Source of the DNA: Corynebacterium wankanglinii
GTDB taxonomy: Bacteria; Actinomycetota; Actinomycetes; Mycobacteriales; Mycobacteriaceae
Assembly: GCA_014490595.1 (NCBI GenBank)
Contig: CP061031.1
Location: 1,302,001-1,366,000, forward strand
Reading direction: 5' to 3'
DNA length: 64,000 nucleotides
Both the position numbers and the translations under genes were made by a program. Below the pieces are notes generated by a model that was not told the origin of the DNA, ran no database searches, and worked only from the letters and a program-made list of their open reading frames with translations. Of the stretch, positions 1 to 7,465 are shown one piece after another (the stretch's first letter is position 1; every line of letters starts with the position of its first letter).

Positions 1-1
1 C

Positions 2-439
2 GCAGCTGCGTGGACGAAGTTGGGTGAGCGCCAGTGGTCGTCCGCAACAAAGTTCGGTGTCGCCAACATCATTATCGGCGTCTCCCTATTCATCTTCTTG
101 CCGTACGTGGGCAAGGGCCCGCAGTCGACGCCGCTGCTCGTCCTTGTGGTGGTCCTGTTCCTGTTCACCATGGGCGAGCTTTTCCTCTCGCCTGTGGGCA
201 ACTCGCTGGCAACCCGTGTGGCCCCGAACGCGTTCAAGTCCCGTTTGTTCGCCGTCTGGCTCATGTCCGTGTCAATGGGTACCGCGCTGTCCGGTGTGCT
301 GGGCTCGCTGTACAACCCCGACGATCCGTCCGCGGAGCGCACCTTCTTCATCACCCTGTCCGTGATCACCATCGCACTGGGTGTGTTCCTTATCGCCATC
401 CGTCGCTGGGTGGTGAGCAAGTTCGTCGACTTCCGCTAG
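2..439 (+). CDS. POT/PTR-family proton-dependent oligopeptide transporter, C-terminal part
   Basis: The reading frame is open from the left edge of the window and ends at TAG 437-439, leaving about 145 C-terminal residues; the start lies outside. The piece holds roughly four hydrophobic membrane segments (around VANIIIGVSLFIFL, PLLVLVVVLFLFTMGE, LFAVWLMSVSMGTALSG and FFITLSVITIALGVFLI) and ends in a short basic tail. The segment with TMGELFLSPVGNSLATRVAP is typical of the late helices of POT di/tripeptide transporters. The family imports small peptides with protons across the cytoplasmic membrane. It converges on pdxS across a strong hairpin. The substrate is inferred from the family only. 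Confidence 0.8.
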   Translation, partial: AAAWTKLGERQWSSATKFGVANIIIGVSLFIFLPYVGKGPQSTPLLVLVVVLFLFTMGELFLSPVGNSLATRVAPNAFKSRLFAVWLMSVSMGTALSGVLGSLYNPDDPSAERTFFITLSVITIALGVFLIAIRRWVVSKFVDFR

Positions 440-466
440 GCCCGGCGAAGCTTTTCGTCGCAAAGC

Positions 467-503
467 AAAAAGCTCGTTACCCGCACTGGGCAACGAGCTT
501 TTT
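467..503. terminator. Bidirectional intrinsic terminator
   Basis: A 16-bp stem with one mismatch (467-482 against 488-503) and a 5-nt loop, with A-rich and T-rich ends, lies between the convergent POT transporter and pdxS. The symmetric A/T ends would let it terminate transcription from both sides. Confidence 0.85.
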
Positions 504-510
504 CGTGGCT

Positions 511-1386
511 TTACCAGCCGCGCTCTGCCAGGCGGTGCGGCGCCGGGAGGTCGGCGACGTTGATGCCGACCATCGCCTCGCCCAAGCCGCGGGACGCCTC
601 GGTCACGGCGGCGATGTCGTTCCAGTTCTGGGTCGCCTTCACCACGGCCTTGGCGCGTGCCTCCGGGTTGCCGGACTTGAAGATGCCGGAGCCGACGAAC
701 ACGCCGTCCGCGCCGAGCTCCATCATGAACGCGGCGTCCGCCGGGGTGGACACGCCGCCGGCGACGAGCAGGGGCACTGGCAGCTTGCCGTGCTCAGCAA
801 CGGAAGCTACCAGCTCGTAGGGCGCCTGCAGCTCCTTCGCGGCGACGTAGAGCTCGTCGCGGTTGTTCGCCCAGATGGCCTGCAGACCGGCGATCTCGCT
901 GGTGATCTTGCGGATGTGCTTGGTGGCCTCGGAGACGTCGCCGGTGCCCGCCTCGCCCTTGGAGCGGATCATGGACGCGCCCTCATTAATGCGGCGCAGC
1001 GCTTCGCCGAGGTTGGTCGCGCCGCAGACGAACGGCACGGAAAAGCCGCGCTTGTCAATGTGGTTGACGTAGTCGGCGGGGCTTAAAACCTCGGACTCGT
1101 CGATGTAGTCCACCCCCAGGTGTTCGAGGATCTTCGCCTCTACCGTGTGGCCGATGCGAGCCTTCGCCATCACCGGGATGTCCACGGTGTCGATGATGCC
1201 CTCAATGAGGTCCGGGTCGGACATGCGCGCCACGCCACCCTGGGCGCGGATATCAGCAGGCACGCGTTCCAGCGCCATCACAGCAGATGCGCCCGCATCC
1301 TCGGCGATTTTGGCCTGCTCGGGCGTAACCACGTCCATGATCACGCCGCCAATGAACTTCTGATTCAACTCTTCTGCTTGAGACAT
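511..1386 (-). CDS. pdxS: Pyridoxal 5'-phosphate synthase subunit PdxS
   Basis: A 291-residue protein, the usual length of PdxS (Pdx1). PdxS makes pyridoxal 5'-phosphate from ribose 5-phosphate, glyceraldehyde 3-phosphate and ammonia; the ammonia normally comes from the glutaminase partner PdxT. Both lysine regions of the barrel are present: [10 protein letters not shown] and the [11 protein letters not shown] loop, followed by the phosphate-binding [19 protein letters not shown] segment. The start [10 protein letters not shown] at 1386 fits the family N-terminus; the longer open frame upstream runs into the divergent pdxR and is not used. No pdxT follows: the gene is closed by the hairpin at 467-503. 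It is divergent from pdxR, the usual activator arrangement. Confidence 0.95.
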   Translation of the reverse strand: MSQAEELNQKFIGGVIMDVVTPEQAKIAEDAGASAVMALERVPADIRAQGGVARMSDPDLIEGIIDTVDIPVMAKARIGHTVEAKILEHLGVDYIDESEVLSPADYVNHIDKRGFSVPFVCGATNLGEALRRINEGASMIRSKGEAGTGDVSEATKHIRKITSEIAGLQAIWANNRDELYVAAKELQAPYELVASVAEHGKLPVPLLVAGGVSTPADAAFMMELGADGVFVGSGIFKSGNPEARAKAVVKATQNWNDIAAVTEASRGLGEAMVGINVADLPAPHRLAERGW

Positions 1387-1405
1387 ACCGCTTAGTCTGC
1401 CCCGG

Positions 1406-1455
1406 AAACTGGTAGATTCCAAGTGCCAGTTCCATATAGTTTCTTTGGACCAGTT
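1406..1455. promoter_or_regulatory. pdxS/pdxR divergent control region with repeated CCAGTT half-sites
   Basis: The 58-bp space between the divergent pdxS and pdxR starts holds AACTGG at 1407-1412 and CCAGTT at 1426-1431 and again at 1450-1455, so one inverted pair and one direct repeat. MocR-type regulators bind repeated half-sites in such spaces, so these are candidate PdxR sites. A TATAGT at 1435-1440 could be the pdxR -10 box. No experimental site is known to me for this genome. Confidence 0.45.
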
Positions 1456-2837
1456 GATGCACCTGACCATCTCCCGGGACCACCCGAGCCCCATCCCGAC
1501 GCAGATCGCAGCTGAAATCAGGGCGGCCGTGGCCAACGGCACGCTCGCGCCTGGCGACGCCGTCCCGTCCACCCGCGCTCTCGCTCAGCAACTAGGCATC
1601 TCCCGCGGCAGCGTGGTCACCGCGTACGACCAGCTCGAAGGCGAGGGGTATCTGCTTACCCGCCAGGGGGCTCCGACGCGGATCCACCCAGAGCTCGCCG
1701 TGGCCGAGCGGCCTCAGACCGCTGCCCTGTCAGGGCTCCCCCGCAAGGTGGCCCGCCCCCGGATCTCCTTGAAGCCCTCGCCGGGCAACGCGGGCGCGAT
1801 CCGCTCGGCAACGTGGCGCAAAGCCTGGCGCGAGGCGGCCAAGCACCCCGGCGCGGACGTGGACAACGCCGGCGAGCCGGAGCTGCGCAGTGCAATCGCC
1901 GACCACCTGCGTCTCGCCCGCAGCATGGCGGTGGCCCCGGAACAGATCGTGATCACAGGCGGGTCCCGCGAGGGCCTGATGTGCATCCTCCTTTCGCTCG
2001 GTGCCAGCCTGCGCGTGGGCGTCGAAGACCCCGGCCACCCTGGTCTACGACGAGTCATTCCGCTACTTACTTGGCCACGAGGTTGTTGAATGCGCGACTG
2101 ACGGCGACGGCGTGGTTGTCAAGGAGCTTCCCAGCGACGTGGACGCGCTGTTGGTCACGCCATCGCACCTGTACCCCTTCGGCGCAGCCATGCCAGCGCC
2201 ACGCAGGGCGGAGCTGCTGGAGTGGGCGGTAAGGACGCGGACGACCATTATCGAAGACGACTTCAACACCGAGCTGCGCTACCGCATCTCACCGCAGCCG
2301 ACATTGTCCTCACTCGCCACCAACGCGGACGTGTTGACGCTGGGCACGTTTTCCACGCTGCTCTCGCGTGAACTTGCCGCGGGCTACGTCGTCGCCTCTG
2401 CTGCGACCGCAGCCGCATTGCGGGAGATACGCGACATCCTCGGCGTGCCCGTGTCGGCTGTAACTCAGCGGGCCATCGCGCATCTGCTTGACGACGGCGT
2501 CGCGCGCCGCACCTCCAGCGCGGTCCATCGGGGGCTGGCGCAGCGCCGTGAAGTTCTGAACGAGCAGCTTGTCCCGCTGTTCAAGGGCGCCCGACTCGCA
2601 CCCGGCGATGGCGCGGATCTGACTTTGCGTTTTGGCACGCCAAAAGAGCGGGACGAGTTCGAACAGCGCTTGCGGGAGGCAGGTATCGAATCCGGACATG
2701 AGTCCACCTTGTGGACAAATAGCGGCGATGGGTTAGTGCTGAGCTTTGCGCACCTTAGTGCCGATGATTTCGGAAAATCCCTCGAAGCTGTTTCCCAGAC
2801 GATCACTACCCTGGGCCGAGTCCAAAAAGGAACATAA
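1445..2837 (+). pseudogene. pdxR: PdxR, MocR-type (GntR-HTH plus aminotransferase-like) regulator, frameshifted
   Basis: PdxR activates pyridoxal phosphate synthesis genes in corynebacteria and is encoded divergently from pdxS, as here. The first part (1445-2089) has a GntR winged helix at about residues 8-75 and the start of the fold-type I aminotransferase-like domain. It runs out of frame at GLRRVIPL. The rest continues in another frame as LGHEVVECATDGDGVVV through the C-terminus to 2837. The sequence there is ACTTACTT (2065-2072); removing one ACTT restores a single open frame. So the break is a 4-bp tandem duplication. The position that normally carries the PLP lysine reads GTFSTLLS, with Thr in place of Lys. 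The start may be TTG 1445 or ATG 1457. Confidence 0.85.
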
Positions 2838-2850
2838 GGAGAGAACAGAT

Positions 2851-3840
2851 ATGGACGAGACCAGCTACCCACTAATCTCCCCAGAGAAAGCACGTGCACT
2901 GCGCGAGCGCCAGGAACTCGCGTCCGATACCGCAAGCTTTGCAGATCAGCACTTCGACGTTGTTATCGTCGGCGGCGGTTTCGCCGGAACCGCGGCAGCG
3001 GTCAACCTTGCGCGGGCGAACCGCAAGGTGTGCCTCGTGGATGCGGGGGCGCCCAGGAACCGCAACAGCGAGCATATGCACGGCGTGATCGGCCTGGATG
3101 CGGCGAACCCTTCCGCGCTGCTTGCCCGCGGTCACGCAGAGTTTGTGTCCTACGGAGGCCTTCTCATCGACGGGCGCGTAGAAACCCTGGAGCAAACGCC
3201 CGAGGGCGATTGGGCGGTGAAGCTTGAGTCGGACGACGCATCCACGGCTTCGCAAGTGCTCGTTGCCACAGGGATCACGGATGTGCTCCCCGGGGTCCCC
3301 GGGTTGGAAGGAATGTGGGGCACCCGTGTCTTCCACTGCCCGTACTGCCACGGGTACGAAGCCAAGGGTAAGAACATCGGTGTAGTCGGAGGAAAGAACC
3401 CGGGGTTCACTGCGAGGATCGCCACGTTGCTAACCAAGTGGGCCGACAGCGTCACGCTTTACTCCAACGGGATGGACCTGAGCCCGGAGCAGCGTGAACG
3501 CCTTCAACGATGCGGAGTAGCTCTTAACGACGATGACGTAGTGCAGGTATCGCCAGCCAATGACGACGACCACGCCGTTGAGATCACCACAGAGACCGGA
3601 CCGGTCCGCTACGATGCCTGCTTCACCGGACCGGAGTTCTCACCGAACGATGCCCTCCTCCGGGGAGCCGGCTGCACCGTTGCAAATGGCTGGGTGCAGG
3701 TTGAGGGAGGAAGAACCTCAGAGTCTGGACTGTGGGCGGTTGGCAACGTCGTTAGCTCGCCGGATCAGGTCTCTCAAGCACTCGGCTCGGGTGCCGCCGT
3801 CGCTATCGCCATCGACCAGCACCTGTTCGACCAAATCTAG
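2851..3840 (+). CDS. NAD(P)/FAD-dependent oxidoreductase, thioredoxin-reductase-like with CPYCHGYE motif
   Basis: A 329-residue two-dinucleotide-domain flavoprotein. The FAD Rossmann motif GGGFAGTAAA lies near residue 36 and the C-terminal FAD motif GLWAVGNV near 300. The redox pair sits in CPYCHGYE, in the middle of the protein. This differs from the CATCDG pair of true thioredoxin reductases and resembles the CxxCHGxE pair of dithiol oxidases such as GliT and HlmI. The second nucleotide motif is GVVGGKNPG. A strong ribosome site (AAGGAGAG, 2836-2843) precedes ATG 2851, 13 bp after pdxR on the same strand. The gene lies between pdxR and a scar of recombined DNA and may have arrived with that segment. 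The substrate is unknown. Confidence 0.8.
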   Translation: MDETSYPLISPEKARALRERQELASDTASFADQHFDVVIVGGGFAGTAAAVNLARANRKVCLVDAGAPRNRNSEHMHGVIGLDAANPSALLARGHAEFVSYGGLLIDGRVETLEQTPEGDWAVKLESDDASTASQVLVATGITDVLPGVPGLEGMWGTRVFHCPYCHGYEAKGKNIGVVGGKNPGFTARIATLLTKWADSVTLYSNGMDLSPEQRERLQRCGVALNDDDVVQVSPANDDDHAVEITTETGPVRYDACFTGPEFSPNDALLRGAGCTVANGWVQVEGGRTSESGLWAVGNVVSSPDQVSQALGSGAAVAIAIDQHLFDQI

Positions 3841-3859
3841 ACGGCGGAAGGCGGCAAAC

Positions 3860-3895
3860 CTACCCAATGACCTCCGCGGCAACGACGCGCTTGCA
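3860..3895 (-). pseudogene. Tail fragment of a second arc gene
   Basis: The minus strand at 3860-3892 encodes [10 protein letters not shown] and a stop, identical in protein to the last ten residues of the intact arc at 5068-6588. The DNA matches at 29 of 33 bases, with all four differences synonymous. Similarity stops abruptly at about 3895, where pdxR-like sequence begins. It is a relic of a diverged arc 3' end, not a gene. Confidence 0.75.
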
Positions 3896-4470
3896 CGGTA
3901 ATCACCGAGGACGATTTCAACACTGAACTGCGCTACCGCATAGCGCCCCAACCGACCTTGTCCACGCTCGCGCCAGCAGCGGACGTGCTCACTCTCGGCA
4001 CGTTTTCCACGCTGCTCTCACGCGAACTCGCCGCCGGATATGTTGTCGCCTCCCCCGCGACCGTGGCCCGGCTGAAAGAGGTCCGTGGCATCCTCGGCAT
4101 GCCCGTCGCCACAGTGACGCAACGCGCGATCGCCTCGCTGCTGCACGGAGGTGTCGTCCGCCGCAACACCCGCGCGGTGCACCGGGCGCTGGCGCAGCGA
4201 CGACAGGTGCTGCAAGACTGCCTGGTGCCGCTATTCGACGACGCATGCCTCGCGCCGGGCGACGGCGCCGACCTGACGGTCCAATTCTCGTCGCACCTGG
4301 CGCGCGACGCGTTTGAAACCCGTTTGCTCGAGGCGGGCATCGAGTGCGGCCACGAGTCGTCTCTCTGGACGGAAGGCGGCGACGGGCTCGTCTTTAGTTT
4401 TGCGCATCTGAGTGACGGAGATTTCATGCGGACTGTAGACATCATTGGACAAACGATCCACCCCTATTGA
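3896..4470 (+). pseudogene. 3' half of a second pdxR-like (MocR) gene
   Basis: The frame reads TVITEDDFNTELRYR from about 3896 and stays open to the stop at 4470, matching the C-terminal half of the PdxR at 1445-2837 along its full length. There are scattered substitutions at both DNA and protein level, by eye about three quarters identical bases. The DNA-binding domain and the first half of the aminotransferase-like domain are missing, and no start or ribosome site is evident at the junction. It also has GTFSTLLS at the PLP-lysine position. An internal ATG at 3958 exists but would yield only part of a domain. It is best read as a truncated relic of a resident or exchanged pdxR. Confidence 0.8.
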
Positions 4471-4494
4471 CGCAGATTCGCTACTCCATTTAGA

Positions 4495-4513
4495 GTTGTA
4501 CAGAAAGTTGTAC
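4495..4513. promoter_or_regulatory. YefM-YoeB autoregulatory operator
   Basis: GTTGTAC occurs twice, at 4495-4501 and 4507-4513, starting 12 bp apart; the first copy extends to TTGTACA. The E. coli yefM-yoeB operator is built from palindromes sharing a TGTACA core, so this is a good candidate site for YefM or the YefM-YoeB complex. It lies 25 bp upstream of yefM. Confidence 0.65.
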
Positions 4514-4538
4514 GTCATCAAACTAGTGGGAGCGAGCA

Positions 4539-4799
4539 ATGAAGGTCATGTCATATTCGGAATCTCGAGCCAACTACGCCGAGGTGCTTTCCGATGTCGT
4601 CGACGATTGTGAAGAGGTCGTCATTACCCGGGCAGGTCACGACCCTGTCGTCATCGTTTCTCTAGCTGAGTACGAATCGCTCAAGGAAACCAACTACTTA
4701 CTGCAATCCCCTGCTAATGCGCGGGTGCTCAAGCAGCGGATTGAGCGGCTCGAACGTGGCGCATCCGTACGCAACGAACTCATCGCGGACGAAGAATGA
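4539..4799 (+). CDS. yefM: Antitoxin YefM (Phd/YefM family)
   Basis: An 86-residue Phd/YefM antitoxin. The N-terminal half (MKVMSYSESRANYAEVLSDV, then VVITRAGHDPVVIVSLAEYESLKET) is the dimeric DNA-binding fold. The charged C-terminal half (VLKQRIERLERGAS and beyond) is the part that wraps the toxin. It neutralises YoeB and represses its own operon. GGGAG at 4528-4532 is a well-placed ribosome site for ATG 4539. The stop overlaps the toxin start by 4 bp, the usual coupling in this family. Confidence 0.93.
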   Translation: MKVMSYSESRANYAEVLSDVVDDCEEVVITRAGHDPVVIVSLAEYESLKETNYLLQSPANARVLKQRIERLERGASVRNELIADEE

Positions 4800-5056
4800 T
4801 CCTCAGCTGGGACGAGGACGCCTGGTCCGAATACGTGGAGTGGCAAACCACCGACAAACGGGTACTGAAGCGTATCAACGCCCTCATCCGCGATATTCAA
4901 CGTAACGGCAACGATGGCATTGGAAAACCCGAACCGTTGAAGCACGAACTCAGCGGATACTGGTCCCGGCGTATTACGAGTGAACACCGGCTGGTGTACA
5001 AACTCACCGAAGAGGAGGTGCGCATCGCAGCCTGCCGATACCACTACGGTGAATAA
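4796..5056 (+). CDS. yoeB: Toxin YoeB (Txe/YoeB family mRNA interferase)
   Basis: An 86-residue RelE-fold toxin that cleaves mRNA in the ribosomal A site when YefM is degraded. The conserved core is complete: GIGKPEPLKHELSGYWSRR with the catalytic Glu, RITSEHRLVY with the catalytic Arg, and the C-terminal CRYHY with the catalytic His, closely following E. coli YoeB. Translation is probably coupled to yefM through the ATGA overlap at 4796-4799. The end lies 11 bp before the convergent arc stop. An intact pair in this place fits a stabilised or acquired segment. Confidence 0.94.
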   Translation: MILSWDEDAWSEYVEWQTTDKRVLKRINALIRDIQRNGNDGIGKPEPLKHELSGYWSRRITSEHRLVYKLTEEEVRIAACRYHYGE

Positions 5057-5067
5057 GCAGTGATCCG

Positions 5068-6588
5068 CTATCCGATAACCTCCGCGGCGACGACGCGCTT
5101 GCCATGGCGGCCGGTAATCCGCGCCCACTCGTCGGGGTTCGCCGTGTTCGGCATGTCCTCGCTCTCATCCTGCTCAGCGCGCACCGCCTGGCGAAGGTGC
5201 TCCTCCGTCAGGCCGGCGGTAGACACGCCTGAGAGGTGGTCCTTGATGGCCAGCTTCTTGGCGCGGTCCACCACGTTGGCGATCATCGCACCGGAGACGA
5301 AGTCGGAATAGTGCAGCACTTCCTCGGCTCCGTCGACAAGCTCCAGGCGCACGAAGGGCCGCGGGGCAAACATGGCGTCCGCGGCCGCGTCGATAAGCAC
5401 CTCGCGCGGGGCCGCCAGCGGCACTGCGCTCGTGATGTAGCGCGTGAGGATGTCCTTCGCCTCGTCCCTATTCGGCCGGGAGACGCGGATCTTGATGTCG
5501 AGGCGGCCGGGACGCAAGATCGCCGGGTCAATGAGCTCCTCGCGGTTGGTCGCACCGATGACGATGACGTTGGCAATGTCTTCCACGCCGTCGATCTCGG
5601 TAAGCAGCTGCGGGACCACCGTGGTCTCCATGTCGGAGGACACCCCCGATCCGCGGGTGCGGAAGATCGACTCCATCTCGTCGAAGAACACGATCACCGG
5701 GTTGCCGCTGGCGGCGAGTTCGCGTGCGCGCTCGAAGATCAGTCGGATGCGTCGCTCCGTCTCGCCGACGAATTTGTTCAGCAGCTCCGGGCCCTTGACG
5801 TTGATGAAGTGGGCCTGTCCCCCATCACCGATGCGCTGGGAAAGTGAGTTTGCAACAGCTTTCGCAATGAGCGTCTTGCCGCAGCCAGGCGGGCCGTACA
5901 GCAACAGGCCTTTCGGCGGGCGCAGGTCGTAGGCCTGGTAAAGCTCCGGGTGGGAAAACGGCAGCTCCACGGAATCCTTGATCGTCTCGATCTGGGACGA
6001 CAGCCCGCCAATATCCGCGTATGTGACGTCGGGGACCTCGTCCAGGGACAGCTGGTTGACCTCGGTCTTCGCGATACGCTCGAACGCGTACCCGGCAGAG
6101 GCGTTGACTAGCACCGTGTCGCCCGCGCGCGCTGCCGCCCGCAGCGGCTCTGCGAGTAGGACCAAAGACTCTGCGCCATGCTGGTCGGCCACGATGGCGC
6201 GGTCATCCCCGACGCGTTCGATCATGGTGACCAGCTGGCCGGTGGGGTCGAAACCGCAGGTCTCTACCACAATAGTGCCCTCCCCCAGGCGCACCATCGT
6301 GCCGGGAACGAGCTCGGATGGGTCCACCAGGGGCGAAACCTTCAACCGCATGCGGCGGCCCGAGGTGTGCACCTCCGCCTCCCCGCTGCGCGCGGCCGGG
6401 GCAAGAAAGATGCCGTACGTCGATGCGGGCTCGCCCAGCTCCTCGACCTTCGCGTACAGGTCGTTGAGCTTGTCGCGACTGGTTTTCAGCAGCTCAGCGA
6501 GCTTCTCGTTGCGCGAACTGAGCTCGCGGTTCTTGCGTTGAAGGTCGCGCAGCTCCGGGCCGAAGGCATCGTCGTGGACAGTAGGCAT
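5068..6588 (-). CDS. arc: AAA ATPase ARC (proteasome-independent Mpa homologue)
   Basis: A 506-residue hexameric AAA unfoldase. There is an N-terminal coiled coil at about residues 10-52, tandem OB-type segments to about 180, Walker A GPPGCGKT at 232-239, Walker B VIVFFDE near 298-304, and the RPGRLD arginine-finger region. Coiled coils of this type bind Pup-tagged proteins. In C. glutamicum, which has no proteasome, ARC acts on pupylated proteins including ferritin. The C-terminus [10 protein letters not shown] lacks the GQYL tail that docks Mpa to the proteasome. ATG 6588 follows a TAGGCT -10 box by 7 nt, so the transcript is probably leaderless. dop, pup and pafA, which follow arc in C. 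glutamicum, are not present here. Confidence 0.93.
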   Translation of the reverse strand: MPTVHDDAFGPELRDLQRKNRELSSRNEKLAELLKTSRDKLNDLYAKVEELGEPASTYGIFLAPAARSGEAEVHTSGRRMRLKVSPLVDPSELVPGTMVRLGEGTIVVETCGFDPTGQLVTMIERVGDDRAIVADQHGAESLVLLAEPLRAAARAGDTVLVNASAGYAFERIAKTEVNQLSLDEVPDVTYADIGGLSSQIETIKDSVELPFSHPELYQAYDLRPPKGLLLYGPPGCGKTLIAKAVANSLSQRIGDGGQAHFINVKGPELLNKFVGETERRIRLIFERARELAASGNPVIVFFDEMESIFRTRGSGVSSDMETTVVPQLLTEIDGVEDIANVIVIGATNREELIDPAILRPGRLDIKIRVSRPNRDEAKDILTRYITSAVPLAAPREVLIDAAADAMFAPRPFVRLELVDGAEEVLHYSDFVSGAMIANVVDRAKKLAIKDHLSGVSTAGLTEEHLRQAVRAEQDESEDMPNTANPDEWARITGRHGKRVVAAEVIG

Positions 6589-6595
6589 GTGCTTG

Positions 6596-6601
6596 AGCCT
6601 A
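6596..6601 (-). promoter_or_regulatory. -10 box of arc (leaderless)
   Basis: TAGGCT on the minus strand, 7 nt upstream of ATG 6588. No Shine-Dalgarno sequence is visible. Confidence 0.55.
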
Positions 6602-6616
6602 CATAGGACTGGTTGC

Positions 6617-7450
6617 TTATCGACGAGCTTTGCGCTGCGGCCGCGGCGGCGTGACCCCGTCCGCAAGCCGGCGCGTCCACACGAGGAATGCCGTGTGCGC
6701 GTTCATGCGGTGCTCCGGACGGGTAGCCAAGCCCTCGACCTTCCACTCGCGCAGCAGGGTTTCCCATGCACGCGGCTCCGTGAAGCACTTCGCCTCGCGG
6801 ATGGCCTCCATGATGTTCATCAGCTGCGGCACGGTGGCCACGTACGTCATGAACACCCCGCCCGGGATGAGCACGTTTTTCACCGTGTCTATGAAGTGCC
6901 AGGGCTCCACCATGTCCAGGATGACGCGGTCCACCTGGCCGTCCAAGTCCTCCGGGGTGACCTCGCCGAAATCGCCCAGGCGCGGGGTCCACCAGCTTGG
7001 CTCGCCGCCGAAGTAGTCGGCGACGTTGTCTTTGGCAAACGCCAGGTGGTCATCGCGGATTTCGTACGAGTACACATGGCCTTCAGGTCCGACGGCACGC
7101 AACAGCGACATGGTCAGCGCGCCGGAGCCGGCGCCGGCCTCAAGCACGCGCGCGCCCATGAAGATGTCGCCTTCGACAAGGATCTGTGCGGCATCCTTCG
7201 GGTAAATCACCGCGGCTCCGCGCGGCATGGAGAGCACATGGTCCACCAGCAGGTGGCGGAAGCACAGGTAGTCCGATCCCAGCGTGGACTTCACCACGGA
7301 GCCTTCGTCGGCGCCGATGATGTCGTCGTGGTGGACGATGCCTTTGTGCGAGTGGAACTGCCCGCCTTCTTTGAGCTCGATGGTGAAGTGGCGGCGCTTC
7401 GCGTCGGTGAGCTGCACCTTATCGCCTGGCTGGAACGGTCCCGAATACAT
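6617..7450 (-). CDS. trmI: tRNA (adenine-58-N1)-methyltransferase TrmI
   Basis: A 277-residue SAM-dependent methyltransferase that makes m1A58 in the T-loop of tRNA. After an N-terminal beta domain it shows IYPKDAAQI at about 82-90, which is typical of TrmI, then SAM motif [12 protein letters not shown] at 102-112 and the ILDMVEPW active-site region near 175. The C-terminus is a short basic tail. The gene sits between the M18 peptidase and arc on the same strand, as in other corynebacteria and mycobacteria. Spacing to arc is 28 bp. It is of normal length and intact. Confidence 0.93.
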   Translation of the reverse strand: MYSGPFQPGDKVQLTDAKRRHFTIELKEGGQFHSHKGIVHHDDIIGADEGSVVKSTLGSDYLCFRHLLVDHVLSMPRGAAVIYPKDAAQILVEGDIFMGARVLEAGAGSGALTMSLLRAVGPEGHVYSYEIRDDHLAFAKDNVADYFGGEPSWWTPRLGDFGEVTPEDLDGQVDRVILDMVEPWHFIDTVKNVLIPGGVFMTYVATVPQLMNIMEAIREAKCFTEPRAWETLLREWKVEGLATRPEHRMNAHTAFLVWTRRLADGVTPPRPQRKARR

Positions 7451-7465
7451 GGCGGTTAGTATGCC

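Noticed and set aside
4800-5060. YoeB as a RelE-type toxin of another subfamily
   Set aside because: The PEPLKHELSGYWSRR, EHRLVY and CRYHY blocks fit YoeB specifically.
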